A stretch of DNA of 64,000 nt from Eriocheir sinensis (GCF_024679095.1 NC_066571.1:8480138-8544137), one strand, 5' to 3'; numbered from the stretch's first letter, positions 23,130 to 35,509 are shown. The notes: generated by a model from the letters alone, not told the origin. Numbers and translations are program-made.

Positions 23130-23290
23130 CGGTTTTTTATTTATTTATTTATTATTATTTTTTTTTACAGCAAGGGGACAGCTCAAGGGCACACACACAA
23201 AAGTAAACAATAACAAAAAAGCCCGCTACTCGCTGCTCCTAAAAAAGAATCCAAAGAGGTGGCCGAAAGAGTGGACTTAGGAATATGTAT
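23130..23290 (-). mobile_element. Family R dispersed repeat, minus copy
   Basis: Minus strand: CTTTCGGCCACCTCTTTGGA, AGGAGCAGCGAGTAGCGGGC, T-rich interior, GCCCTTGAGCTGTCCCCTTG, and tail CTGTAAAAAAAA with (TAAA)n. Confidence 0.75.
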
Positions 23291-23560
23291 ACACGTCTGT
23301 ACTCTCTACTCTATACATTATACATAAGTCCTATTAGCGAAGATATATACGTTAATAAAAAGGGGATAAGAGGAGTGAGGGGGAATTGGTAAAGGGGTCT
23401 GCTGTAAAGGGGAAGGGGGGGGGGGGGGAGATATAAGTGTCAAGGGGGGTGTTTAAAAGAGAAAATGGGAGGAATATGATGATGGGAAGAAGGAAAAAGA
23501 AGGAAATATGAAAAAAAGGAAAAAATAAAATAAAAAAAGTTGCTGTAGATAAGAATGGAA

Positions 23561-23561
<1 letters not shown>

Positions 23562-23629
<68 letters not shown>
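23562..23629. repeat. (GT)34 microsatellite
   Basis: A perfect run. Confidence 0.95.
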
Positions 23630-23713
23630 GACCTAGATTACAGCCCCATCATTCTCCTTCTATTGCATACGTCGCGTCCATGTTTATTCAACTTTTGTCA
23701 TTCAGCAAGAGGA

Positions 23714-23716
<3 letters not shown>

Positions 23717-23767
<51 letters not shown>
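23717..23767. repeat. (GA)25 microsatellite
   Basis: A perfect run. Confidence 0.95.
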
Positions 23768-23770
<3 letters not shown>

Positions 23771-23829
23771 ATCCACCTCAGTATTCCACATGACAAACTA
23801 AATTTCCACCCCACTGACTTCCCTCACCT

Positions 23830-24520
23830 CTTTCCTCCTCCTCCTCCTCCTCTTCGTTCTATTCTCTCTCTTCTATTCACCTTCTTTCCTTCTTTTCTTC
23901 ATTCACCTCCACCTCCCCTCCCACCCACCCCCCATTTCTCATATCCTCCTCCTCCTCTTCTTCCTTCTCTTCCCTATCCCTTCCTCCTCTCCTCTTCACT
24001 CCACTATCGTCCTTCTCCTTTCTCCTCCTCTTCCTTCTCTCCACTAACCCTTCCTTCTTTCCTTTCTTCTTTCTTTCCTTCCTTCCTTCTTTCCTTCCAT
24101 CTTTTTATTCCTTCCTTCCTTCCTTTCTTTCCTTTCTTTTCTCCTGTCTCTCCCTTCCCCTCACAGCCTTTTTTTCCTCCTCCTCCTCCTCCTCCTCCTC
24201 CTCCTCCTCCTTCCTTCTCACTTCCCTCACCTTCCCTCTCTCCTCTTCCCTCCAATCCTCTTTTCCTCCCCTTCTCTTAAAAGTTCTCTCCCTGTCACTT
24301 CCTCCCCTCCTTGTTTACACTCCTCTACTCTACTTTTTTTTTTCCTTGCTCTTTTTTCTTTCTCTTTTAAATCTCTTTCCTCTTCCTCTTATTTTCCTTA
24401 AGTCCTCTCCATCCCTCTTTCCTCCTCTTCCTCCCTAACCTTCCTCAACCTTCTTTCTCCTCTCATCTTCCTCTCCTCCTCCTTCCTCGTACCCTCCCTT
24501 CTCCTTCCCCCTCCCCCCCT
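23830..24520. repeat. Pyrimidine-rich tract
   Basis: TCC/TTCC-rich, including (TCC)n at 24177-24210. No gene on either strand. Confidence 0.75.
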
Positions 24521-24568
24521 CATATCAGGTACACACACACGAATACACAGATGGAGGTATACATGACT

Positions 24569-24572
<4 letters not shown>

Positions 24573-24653
<81 letters not shown>

Positions 24654-24740
24654 CTCAAACCTGTTCATACTTGTTACGTTACGCACACAAAAGGTGGGGT
24701 GTATGTATGTATGTATGTATGTATGTATAGCAAGCAAACT

Positions 24741-24810
<70 letters not shown>

Positions 24811-24855
24811 TTGATTGCCACCACATGTACGTTTGCAATTGCTGCTCACACCTCC

Positions 24856-24902
<47 letters not shown>

Positions 24903-24980
24903 GTCAGATACGCACACACGCACATGTTAGCAACGTGTACACAACGTCCGGCAAAATGGATTACACGTACACATAGTTGG

Positions 24981-25044
<64 letters not shown>

Positions 25045-25070
25045 AACACACACACACACACACACACACA
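24573..25070. repeat. CA, GTAT, CA, GT, CT and CA array cluster
   Basis: CA 24573-24651, GTAT 24701-24728, CA 24742-24807, GT 24859-24900, CT 24983-25041 and CA 25046-25070. The CA (24742) and GT (24859) arrays are inverted partners. Confidence 0.95.
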
Positions 25071-25151
25071 CGGCCCAGCTATTGTATCTTTTTTTTCACA
25101 CCGTTTCACACTAATTTCGTAATTATTGTACGTTTTCCCTCGCACACTCAT

Positions 25152-25580
25152 TCTCTCTCTCTCTCTCTCTCTCTTTCATGATTTCTTTTTCTCTATTCCT
25201 TGTTTAATTTTTGCTCTGCCATCCACTTTTTTTTCTCCTTTTATTTTTGTTTTTGTTTTTCTTTCCTTTCTTTCTTTTTTTCTTTTCCTTTCGTTCGCTT
25301 CCTTTTTGTTTTTCTTTTCTATCCCTTTTTTCTTTTTTTCTTTGTTTATTTTTTTTCTTTAGTTCTTTTATTCTCTTTCTCTCTCCTCTTTGTATGTTTG
25401 TGTTTCTGTCTGTTTGTTTTTTTCTCTTTCCTCCTCCTCCTCCTCCTCCTCCTCCTCCTCCTCTTCTTTGTTTCGTTCAACCATTTTTCTTCTCATTCTT
25501 TTCTTTGTTTTTGTTTTTTCTTCTTTTTGTTTTACGCTGAAGTTCATGACCTGACCTCGCGTGGAGATAATTGCCGTAGC

Positions 25581-25623
<43 letters not shown>

Positions 25624-25626
25624 GGT
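25152..25626. repeat. T/C-rich tract with CT, TCC and TTG runs
   Basis: CT 25152-25174, TCC 25429-25462 and TTG 25581-25626 in T-rich sequence. Confidence 0.85.
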
Positions 25627-25886
25627 GGTGGTGGTCTTTTCATTATTTTTTTTTCTAAAGGCTTAAGCAATCACTGTTACCAAACCCACTATTAAAAAAA
25701 AAAAAAACACGTAGCTAACTAACTAACAAGGATCATACATTGGAGGGCGCGTTGCTTCACTCACTCGCCGCCTCCATCCTGTTCCATACATTACTTATTA
25801 TTATTTACGTTATATAATTAAGTTTGTATGTGTGTTCGTGTGTTTGTTTGTTATAATCTTTTTAATGCGTGCACTACTACCTCCCT

Positions 25887-25888
<2 letters not shown>

Positions 25889-25918
<30 letters not shown>
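25889..25918. repeat. (CA)15 microsatellite
   Basis: A perfect run. Confidence 0.92.
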
Positions 25919-25920
<2 letters not shown>

Positions 25921-25974
25921 ACACACGCCCTTTGACCCACCTTGAGTGTCAACATAATCTGTGAGAACGTGTAC

Positions 25975-25975
<1 letters not shown>

Positions 25976-26032
<57 letters not shown>

Positions 26033-26039
26033 AGAAAAA

Positions 26040-26106
<67 letters not shown>

Positions 26107-26127
26107 TGTCTCTCTTTACTTAAACCC

Positions 26128-26182
<55 letters not shown>
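25976..26182. repeat. (CT)n-(GT)n-(GA)n triple array
   Basis: CT 25976-26029, GT 26042-26105 and GA 26130-26182. The outer CT and GA runs are reverse complements of about 26 units each, enclosing the GT run. Confidence 0.95.
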
Positions 26183-26184
<2 letters not shown>

Positions 26185-26519
26185 GCAAGAAGCAGAGGCA
26201 GGAAGGAAAGCAGGAAGCAGGAGGAGAAAAAAATAGAAAAGAGGAAGAGAGAAAGTGCTAGGAAGGGGGAGGGAGGGAGGGAGGGAAAGAGTGAAGGGAA
26301 GAGGGGGAGGGGAGGAAAGGGGGGGAGGGGGGGGGCGATTTCTAACGAGGTGGAGGTGGGAAGCAATCGACTTTTCCTTCTTCCTTTTAACTTCAAGACA
26401 AAACCCCCTTTCATCCCCTCCCCCCCCTCCCCCCTCTCTCCCCCCTCTTTTTCATTCTCCCCTCCCTACCTCTCTCTCACTCCCCTGTCCTCTTCCCTAT
26501 GCGTTTCTTTCCACATACG

Positions 26520-26521
<2 letters not shown>

Positions 26522-26577
<56 letters not shown>
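26522..26577. repeat. (TC)28 microsatellite
   Basis: A perfect run in C/T-rich sequence (26400-26690). Confidence 0.95.
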
Positions 26578-26579
<2 letters not shown>

Positions 26580-26740
26580 GTTTTCCCTAGTTTTCCCTCT
26601 TCACCCCCTCACCTCTCCCTCCCTTTTCCCTCCCTTCCTTCCTGTCTTTTCCTCCTCCTCCCTCCTTCCTCCCTCCCTCCCTCCAGCCTTGAGCGAAGTG
26701 ACATTGCGCTCCATTAAGAAAAGTTGAACAATGCCACAAT

Positions 26741-26743
<3 letters not shown>

Positions 26744-26785
<42 letters not shown>

Positions 26786-26847
26786 ATCAGCGTCGACAGG
26801 TGTGCAAGGTTAAGAGGTACGGATTAATTAGAGGCTACAGAAGGCCA

Positions 26848-26888
<41 letters not shown>

Positions 26889-26939
26889 TAGGCATGATCA
26901 TCTATGTTTCCTGGAAATATAACAGAGGAAAAAATATCG

Positions 26940-26970
<31 letters not shown>
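26744..26970. repeat. Three GA arrays
   Basis: GA runs at 26744-26782, 26850-26884 and 26944-26970. Confidence 0.93.
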
Positions 26971-26974
<4 letters not shown>

Positions 26975-27061
26975 GGGGGAGGGGGGGAAGGAGGGTCATG
27001 TTTGTAGTGTATATTTGCATATTCTCCTGCTCCGAGTCACGTGTGCAGATTATATACTTGC

Positions 27062-27063
<2 letters not shown>

Positions 27064-27135
<72 letters not shown>

Positions 27136-27167
27136 ATATGTCTTTCTGTCTGCCTTTTTGAATGTGA

Positions 27168-27237
<70 letters not shown>

Positions 27238-27258
27238 ATGTATGTCTTTCTGTCTGCT

Positions 27259-27317
<59 letters not shown>

Positions 27318-27338
27318 ATGTATGTCTTTCTGTCTGCT

Positions 27339-27395
<57 letters not shown>
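27064..27395. repeat. Four GT arrays with duplicated spacer
   Basis: GT runs at 27064-27133, 27171-27235, 27263-27315 and 27343-27395. Their spacers all contain TTTATGTATGTCTTTCTGTC or a close variant. Cys/Val frames are artefacts. Confidence 0.95.
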
Positions 27396-27397
<2 letters not shown>

Positions 27398-27959
27398 ACT
27401 GATAAGAAAATGTTGTTCATGTATAAAGTTTGTGTGGAAAGTTTTGTGCTGAAGATATATTGTTTTATTGTTGTTGTTATTATTATTGTTATTTATTCTT
27501 TTCTTACTCCTCTTCCTCCTACTAAATGCATTCCTATTTCTATGTCACCTCATCATCAAACAACCTTTTTTTACCTTCATTTTCATAAGAGAACATAAAT
27601 ATTTCTTTTTTTGTATATATTTGAACTTCATCGTGTCGAAATAATTCTTCACTTTTTTTTTTCTGTATCTGTTTTTCTGACGTAATGTTGAGTGGAGGAG
27701 GAGCGGCGGAGCGATGAGGTGAATGCTAAGAAATATCATCGTCAGAAATGGCTTGCGTTATGTGAGGCTCCAGGAATAGACGAGGGAGGCATTCAGGGAG
27801 GGACACAAGAGGCTCCTGAAATAACCTCTTCACTTATCGATGGTTTATATCAAGACGTGTAAAAAAAATGAAACGCAGGACCTAATAACAGGGAGTAAAT
27901 AGCTGTATATGAGAACGTAACAAATGAAACTGGCCTCCGAAACTGACCTCTCTTATGAC

Positions 27960-28080
27960 CTCTTATTCTGGTTACTTTTGCTGGAGGAGCGCCTAGTGGG
28001 CTTCTTTGTTGCTTTTTTTGTTGTTTAATTGCCCTTGAGCTGTCTCCCTTTCCGTAAAAAAAGAAAAGAAAGATAGATAG
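27960..28080 (+). mobile_element. Family R dispersed repeat
   Basis: GGAGGAGCGCCTAGTGGGCT, T-rich interior, TTGCCCTTGAGCTGTCTCCC, tail CCGTAAAAAAAGAAAAG. Confidence 0.7.
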
Positions 28081-28425
28081 AGATGCTTCATATGTACGAT
28101 GTTAAGAGGTCAGTCACTCATTGCAATTTAATATCAAGACGTGACATGAGAAGAAATGGGAGACTAACAAGATTTTTTTTTCCCCATTTGCATTTTTTGT
28201 TGCCCTTGTGCTGTCTCCCTTTCCGTAAAAAAAGAAAAGAAAGATAAATAGAGATCCTTCATATGTACGAGGATAGGAAGTCAGTCACTATCGCAATTTA
28301 ATATCAAGACGTGACATGGGAAGAAATGGGAGGCAAACAAGATTTTTTTTCCCCATTTGCATTTTTTGTTGCCCTTGTGTTGCTTCCTTTACTGTAAAAA
28401 GAAAGAAAGAAAGAAAGCTACGCCA
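28080..28425 (+). repeat. Tandem duplication of a family R 3' half plus flank
   Basis: Two units of about 178 bp share CTTCATATGTACGA, TTTAATATCAAGACGTGACA, CCCCATTTGCATTTTTTGTT and GCCCTTGTG...CCGTAAAAA. The unit includes the 3' end of the family R copy at 27960, so the insertion predates the duplication. Confidence 0.75.
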
Positions 28426-28489
28426 CCACACTGACGGATGCGTGATGAAACTGAAAGCGTACACTGTTGCTCTTGTGTTAGGTATATAC

Positions 28490-28660
28490 AATCAGAACAC
28501 CTCTCCTCTCGAAATTGACCTCTCGTTTTGGACACTCCTTTGACCTCTGTTCGGGAGCAGTGAGTAGCGGGCTTTTTTATATATTTTATTTATTTATTTA
28601 TTTATTTTTATTTACGCCCTTGAACTGTCTCCTTAGCTGTAAAAATACAAGAAATAGATG
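28490..28660 (+). mobile_element. Family R dispersed repeat
   Basis: ACACCTCTCCTCTCGAAATT, GGGAGCAGTGAGTAGCGGGC, (TTTA)n interior, GCCCTTGAACTGTCTCCTTA, tail GCTGTAAAAATAC. Confidence 0.75.
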
Positions 28661-28934
28661 AAAGAGTAAGAAATGAGAAACGGGAGAGTTTTAAGAAGAC
28701 AGCCACTTATCGCTTTTGAATATTGAACATGAGAAGAAATGAGAGACTAGCAACAGGTACATACAAGTAACAGATGAGGCAGTAATGAATGAGAAACGGG
28801 AGTCTTTATATGTAAGAGTTTAAAAAGATAGTCTCTCGTCCCCATACTGAATATCAAAACTCAAAACTCAAAACAAACGCAAGACATGATACAGTGATAT
28901 ACAAGAATGTTAAACGTTACGAATGGAGGTTATA

Positions 28935-28998
28935 GGCCTACGTTTTGTTTACAGTAAAGGAGGGAGCCCAAAAACAAAAACAATAAAGAAAACCGGCG
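28935..28998 (-). mobile_element. Family R fragment, minus strand
   Basis: TTTACAGTAAAGGAGGGAGC is the reverse complement of the family's 3' end. The rest is truncated. Confidence 0.45.
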
Positions 28999-29399
28999 TT
29001 GATAGGAAGTGTAATATTTAAGAGGAGACGAGAGGTGAGGAGGAGAAGAACACGCAGAAAAAAAGAACCAATTGGAGAGAGGACAAAACAGAGGACAATC
29101 ACCCATCGCTACTAAATTCTAATACGTAATACCCAAAGAAAGAAAAATGCGAGACTTGATTCTAAGCAGTACGACTTCAAGATGATGCAGTAACATTGAA
29201 GAGACGGGGTGTTCCTTAAAAGCTGCAAATGTTAACACGAGGATTACTATATGGGCTTAACATTGCAGAAAGAACAGATTATTAAAGGGACTGCACAGAG
29301 GCCTTCTTTGGAGCCGCCCGCCTTTGTTCAACTCACATTCAACATTTACGTGTGTCAACGGAAGCTCATTCACCCAAATATATAAAGAGAGAGAATAAC

Positions 29400-30005
29400 A
29401 GAGCCGTGTGAACAGAACTATGTAAAAAGAGAGAAATATGTAAAGAGAGAGAAATATGTAAGAGAAATATATGTAAAGAAAAATATGTAAAGAGAGAGAC
29501 TAGTAGAATCGTGTGGACAGAAGACAGACGGACGGAGACGGAGACAGACAGATAGACAGACGTATAAGCAGATTCCATAGCAGACAATCATATGGCTATA
29601 GAAAGACATGAACAGACAGAAAGGGACAAATCTAGGGGAACAGACAGAGAGACAGACACATAAAAAGACAAACAGAAGACTACCAGACAGACAACTAGAC
29701 CAATACAGAGAAAGAGAAAACAGACTAACTTAGGCTGACAGATAGACAGACAAATTAACAGACGAATGGAAGGCTATGGAACAAGACAGACAGACAACAG
29801 AGAAATTGATATCTACAGACAAACATTGAGACAGATATACAGACATTGACAGATACAGACAAACAGTATATACGTGTTTGCATGGATAGACAGATGAACA
29901 CAAGATACCCAGCATAAGCATTACAGACAGACAGACAGACAGACAAGAGACACAGAGACAGATGGATTGACACGCCGAGATTGACAGACAGACAAGAACA
30001 GGATG
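29400..30005. repeat. GACA-type degenerate minisatellite
   Basis: Repeated GACAGACAGACA words with interruptions, preceded by three AAATATGTAAAGAGAGA copies at 29420-29500. Confidence 0.75.
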
Positions 30006-30026
30006 CTGGAGGACAAATGAAAGATG

Positions 30027-30028
<2 letters not shown>

Positions 30029-30118
<90 letters not shown>
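30029..30118. repeat. (AC)45 microsatellite
   Basis: A perfect run. Confidence 0.96.
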
Positions 30119-30120
<2 letters not shown>

Positions 30121-30343
30121 TTAAATCTGTCTCAAATCCGTAACACTCCCACACACACCTCTCCTCCTCCTCTTCCTCCTCTTCCTCATCCTCCTCTGCC
30201 GCAATCACAGGTGTACAGACGACTCGGCCTCACACACGCACGCACGCATACACACACAGGTGGGGACTCAGCCACACCGTCAATCAAATGCCTTTCAGCG
30301 CCAGTCGCTCGCCGTAAATGGGTTAGGTTTGGTAGGCAGTGCG

Positions 30344-30471
<128 letters not shown>

Positions 30472-30555
30472 TAGTAAGTGAACCGTGGATTGTTGTTACC
30501 GTAGAGTTTTTCCCCCTAGCTACTTATTTTGTGTTGGTGGTGAGAAACTATCATG

Positions 30556-30599
<44 letters not shown>
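30556..30599. repeat. (CTA)15 microsatellite
   Basis: A perfect ACT run. Confidence 0.94.
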
Positions 30600-30699
30600 G
30601 AATAAAGAGTTTTTTTTTTTTAACATTCCCAATTCGAGTTCATTATAACTTTTTCTCTTGAGACGTTTATGTATTTTATTGAGCTCGATAAAAGAAACT

Positions 30700-30799
<100 letters not shown>

Positions 30800-30897
30800 T
30801 GACACCGTAAAATAAGAGTAAGTTGGATTCGGTCTTGTTTGGGTCAAGTCGAGTTATTTCACGTCACGGCAAACCGGGTGGAGTGTGTGCGTATGCA

Positions 30898-30901
<4 letters not shown>

Positions 30902-30970
<69 letters not shown>

Positions 30971-31080
30971 CTTTCTACCGTCCACCGGAAACACTTAACA
31001 CTCATGGTATGTCTGTTTTTCTTCCTTGTGTGTGTATGTATGTATATGTATGTCCATGTGCGTGTATGTATGTAAGTATA

Positions 31081-31145
<65 letters not shown>

Positions 31146-31345
31146 CTTTCTACCATGCCCCGGAAAGACGTAAAAGTCATGGTTGTCTGGTGTTTTTTAT
31201 TCCTTTTTTTAGTCCCCAGTGAAGTGTATGTATGTATGTATGTGTGTGTGTATGTAAGTTTATATGCGTGTGTGCGTGTGTGTGTATCCTTCTACCCTGC
31301 CCTGGAAAGACTTAACACTCATGGATGTCTGGTGTTTTTTTTCTC
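30902..31345. repeat. GT arrays in a triplicated unit
   Basis: GT runs at 30902-30968 and 31086-31143 and a short one at 31270-31286 are each followed by a spacer with CTTTCTACC...GGAAA...CTTAACACTCATGG (variants at 30970, 31145 and 31288). Confidence 0.85.
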
Positions 31346-31579
31346 TCTTCTTTTTAGTCCCCGTCCAGCTCGGCCCCTTGACGTGTGTGTGTGAATGGCG
31401 TGGCCTCTGAATGTGTATTGATTGCAGTCCGCTGAATAGGCGTGGGTTGGGCGGCCCGGCGTGGCGTGGCGAGGCGTGGGATGTGTTGGCGTGGACACTG
31501 AAGGGGGGGAGGGATGCTCTGTGGGGGTGAGGGGGGGGGCGTGAGGAGGAGGGGGGACTTAAGCATCCACTATCATGGT

Positions 31580-31930
31580 CTTTTCCTCCTCCTTCGCCTT
31601 CTCCTCCTCCTCCACTTCCTCCTCCTCCTCTCTCCTCTTCAGTATCATGATGTGTTCCTCCTGTTCCTCTTCTTTCCTCCTCTCTTCAGTATTATGGTAT
31701 CTTCCTCCTCCTTGTCCTCCTCCTCTTTCCTCACTCTTCTCATATTCCTCTTCTCTTTCATCTCTTCTCTTCTCTGCTCTTCTCTTCTATCTTCTCTTTT
31801 CTTCTTCTCTGTTTACTTCTCTTCTCTATAATGGTTTCTTCCTCCTTCTCCCCCTCCTCCTCTTCCTCCTCTTCTCTTCTCGTAGCGTCCTCTCTCCTCC
31901 TCCTCTTCCTCCTCCTCGTTTAATCTCTTC
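31580..31930. repeat. TCC/TCTTC pyrimidine tract
   Basis: CTCCTCC-rich with repeated CTCTTCAGTATYATGRTRTC at about 31635 and 31683. Confidence 0.75.
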
Positions 31931-31953
31931 CCACACACACCTACACACAATTA

Positions 31954-31957
<4 letters not shown>

Positions 31958-32013
<56 letters not shown>

Positions 32014-32062
32014 CTCGTTTTCCTTTTCAGTGTTTTTCTCTCTCTACTTGCTATCTTTTTTT

Positions 32063-32112
<50 letters not shown>

Positions 32113-32115
32113 ATC
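31958..32115. repeat. CA array and CT array
   Basis: CA 31958-32010 and CT 32065-32106, the latter trailing into CTATCT words. Confidence 0.93.
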
Positions 32116-32499
32116 TCTATCTCTCTATCTATCTATCTATCTTATTTGCTCTTTTTACTTTCTCGTTTCCTTTATTTTTTTTGTATTTTTTGTGATTTTT
32201 CTTCGAGTTAACTTTTTTTTTCTTCTATTAAAAAGTTGCATATATTTTTTTTCCTTCCTTCTCCTCTTTTCTATTCTTTCTCTCTCTCTCTTTATCCTCC
32301 TTATCTGTGTCACCATCTCAGTCTGTGCTCCACTTTACGATATAGAGCCGCTTCTCCCTCTCCCCCCCTCCTCCTCTTCCTCTTCCTCTTCCCCTCTCCC
32401 CTCTCCTCACTCCCTCCCTTTGTCTAGTCTCGTCTTCCTCGTCTCCTTTCTTTCTCTCACGAAGTTGACCATATCCTTTTTTTTCTCGTTCTTTTTTTT

Positions 32500-33015
32500 T
32501 TCTTTTTCTATTCTTCCCGTTTCGTATCCTCTTCTTTTCCTTCCTCTCCCTTCTCTTTCTCTTCTTTGTCTTTCTCCTCACATTCTTCCTTTTCTCTCGT
32601 TATTTCTTCTTCCTTTTCCTTCCTTTATTTACTTTCCTATTCTTCCCTTTCCCCTCCTTTCCCTTTCTTTCCCTTCTCTTTTCTCTCTTTCTCCTCTCAT
32701 TTTTCCCTTTCTTTCTCTATTTTTCTTTCTTCTTTCTTTTCCTTCCCTTTTTCCTCTATTTATTTACTTTCCTATTCTTCCCTTTTCGTATCCTCTTCTT
32801 TTCCTTCCTTTTCTTTCTCTTCTCTTTCTTTCTTTCTCCTCCCATTCTTCTCTTTCGTTATTTTCTTTCTTTTCCTTTCTTCCCTTTCTTCTTCTTCCCT
32901 TCCTTTCCGTTTCCTTTTCTCCTCTTTCGTTCCCCTCCCTCCACTTTTCCCTTTCTCTCTCTTTCGTTCTCTCCCTTCCCTCCATTCTCTTCCCCTCTCT
33001 TCCTTCTCCTCCCTC
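32500..33015. repeat. Pyrimidine-rich tandem repeats (~135/270 bp)
   Basis: The block TTTCGTATCCTCTTCTTTTC occurs at 32520 and 32784. TTTACTTTCCTATTCTTCCC occurs at 32627 and 32763. The spacings are 264 and 136 bp. Confidence 0.7.
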
Positions 33016-33720
33016 TCTCTCTTAATCTCACTCTGTTGTCCTGGTTTTAGTCCTCCTCCTCCTCCTCCTTACTTTTATCACCTCCCCTCATTCCCCTCTC
33101 CGTTGTGTCCCTCTTCCTCCTTCCCTTTCCTTCCCTTCTCCTTTCCTTCCTCTCCTTCTTTCTCTGTATTCCAAATATTCTAGTTTTAATCTCTCATTTT
33201 CTCCAATTGTCTCTTTTCTTTCATCTCCTCCCTTTCTCATTTTCCTTTATTCCCTATTCCTTCTCTTCCCCTTTCCTTCCCCTTCCTTCCTCTTTCTCGT
33301 TATCCCAGTCTGTTGCCCTACTTCTGCTCCCCCCCCCTCCCCCCCCCCTTCCTCACTTTAGTTTTTATCACCCCTCTCCCCTCCCCTCCCCTCTTCCCCT
33401 GTTCCTCCTTCCCCCTCCTCTCCTCACCTCCCCTCTCCCCTATCCCTTCCTCTTCTCTTTCTTCTACAGTTCACATCCCCTCTTCAACACTCCTTTTCTC
33501 CTCTCCTTTATCTGTTTACTCTTCCTCCTCCTCCTCCTCCTCCTCCTCCTCCTCCTCCTCCTCCTCCTCCTCCTCCTCCTCCTCTTTGTATCTTCTCAAA
33601 CTTTTCAATTCAAGACGCTATCACCAAGTCTTTCTCCCCTGCCTTATCTACCCTGTCACACCTTCCCCCTACCCTGCCATACCCTGCCGTCTTTCTTGGG
33701 GGCTCCTCTGACCTAGTTTT
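33016..33720. repeat. Pyrimidine-rich tract with (CTC)20
   Basis: C/T-rich throughout. A perfect TCC run spans 33525-33584. Phe/Ser/Leu frames are artefacts. Confidence 0.8.
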
Positions 33721-33900
33721 CATCATCCCTGGTTTGTGTGTGTACCCCTGTCAAACCTCTGCCATATCCCTTAACCCCTGCCACATCTGTGTATGACTTT
33801 GACGTAAATATAGCACATCCCTGTTTATTTATCTCTCCCCTGTCAAGACTTTGCTATGTGTCTATCGCCTTAAGCTACAAATACCACTTCTCCAATTTCT

Positions 33901-34000
33901 NNNNNNNNNNNNNNNNNNNNNNNNNNNNNNNNNNNNNNNNNNNNNNNNNNNNNNNNNNNNNNNNNNNNNNNNNNNNNNNNNNNNNNNNNNNNNNNNNNNN
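33901..34000. other. Assembly gap (100 N)
   Basis: Exactly 100 unresolved bases, the usual placeholder for a gap of unknown size. Frames crossing it are meaningless. Confidence 0.99.
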
Positions 34001-34048
34001 AGATGCTGTTATTATTACGAGTATTTTGTTTATTAATTCAAGCAGTAG

Positions 34049-34050
<2 letters not shown>

Positions 34051-34082
<32 letters not shown>
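34051..34082. repeat. (CA)16 microsatellite
   Basis: A perfect CA run against the left end of the MITE. AC runs resume on the other side at 34256. Confidence 0.92.
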
Positions 34083-34083
<1 letters not shown>

Positions 34084-34084
<1 letters not shown>

Positions 34085-34256
34085 AACGTTGCCAGATTGT
34101 CGTACTCTGCCTCTGATGTCTTCCGATTTCCGACCCAAATAACTGCCTTCATATATGGTTATCTAAATGGTTAATTATTGGTGGTTCTTGGCAACAGTTA
34201 TGGGACAGAAACCAGTAAATACGTGGCTCTGAGTACGATAATCTGGCAACGATGAC
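34084..34256 (-). mobile_element. Family M inverted-repeat transposon, copy 2
   Basis: Terminal repeats CAACGTTGCCAGATTGTCGT and GAGTACGATAATCTGGCAAC are near-perfect over about 21 bp. Its reverse complement aligns with 13598-13790 (TATTTACTGGTTTCTG, TTGCCAAGAA). It sits inside a CA repeat, with AC runs on both flanks. Confidence 0.8.
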
Positions 34257-34259
34257 ACA

Positions 34260-35500
34260 CACACACACACGCACGCACACACACACAGGACACGGGTGCA
34301 ATGGGTCCTAGACGTACACAGTGAAGGGTGACTCAATGCACACGTCAATGAATCATGTATAACTTCCCTTCCCCGCTGCCCCTTCACCCCTTCCCCTCCC
34401 TTCCCTTTGCTCCCATCCTCTCCCGCGTCCCTCCCAGCCTCCCTCGACTCGTCTCCCATGACTCACGTGATTTTTTCTCAACTTTAATCCATGTTTTATA
34501 CCACATTTACTATTTTACATGGAGAAAAAATAGTACCATAGCTGAATTAAGGGGTTATTTTATCCGTACAGACAGAATTTGAAATATATATATATGTTGA
34601 CCGGAAACATGTCCATTCTAACTTAATGATGATAATAAAAATAATAAGAGGAAAAAGAAGAAAAATAAACAGAAAACACAAACACCCTCACAAACAAACA
34701 GGAACAAAGAAACAATCACACACAAACACGTAGTTACACAAAGACGATAAGAAAGAAAAAATAACAATCATCTCCAGACAATCTCATGGACTCACCACAA
34801 AAGACAACAAAACTATTTAATGTCATGGAAAGAATAAAAATAACACCCACGACTCAAAAGGAACACAACACGTCCTCCGCACCCGACCACGAAGCAGACA
34901 CGTTCCTGATGCTGAAGGCCGCTCAGGTGTGGCGCGCGCAGGTGACTTATCTTTTATTGTGGCCACCTGTCCCCAACACCTGACGGGCGGGATGGCGGGC
35001 TGGCTGAGGCGAAACTAACCTGGGATACATGAATGGGAGTGTTGTTGTTGTTGTCATTGTTATTGTTAGTGATGTTAATATTTGTCTATTTTTTTTATGG
35101 TGGCTTTAGTCCTTCCATCCAGTATCATTTTTGTTGTTTGTGTTCGAGGTAATCACGTATTTTTTCATTATTTTTGTCGTTGTTTGCAGTGATGATATTT
35201 CCGTCATTCTATCGTTGCTGGTGATGGCGATGATGGCAGTGAGGATGATGATAATGATGATGATGATAGTGATAAAGTCTCGACCATAATTAATTGATGT
35301 TTATGAATAGAATAATGACGTCCGATGAAGCATGTTGAGTGTACAAACTTCTATTATGCATCAGTTATTTTCGTCAGTCAATGATGATGATGATGATTGA
35401 AAAACGTACCACAGAACATGGGCTAATTTTTCTTCTTATCTATAGCGATGAGTTTAATCTTATAACCGAACTCGTCCTTGAATACTGGGACAACCTCTTC
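34260..35500. other. Intron with short simple repeats only
   Basis: C/T-rich at 34360-34450, A-rich at 34640-34760, and GTT and GAT short runs at 35040-35400. Nothing coding or mobile was recognised. Confidence 0.4.
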
Positions 35501-35509
35501 CGTTAGTGT

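Noticed and set aside
27064..27395. CRISPR-like array (regular repeats with spacers)
   Set aside because: The repeats are GT microsatellites of variable length in a eukaryotic intron, and the spacers are near-identical rather than unique.
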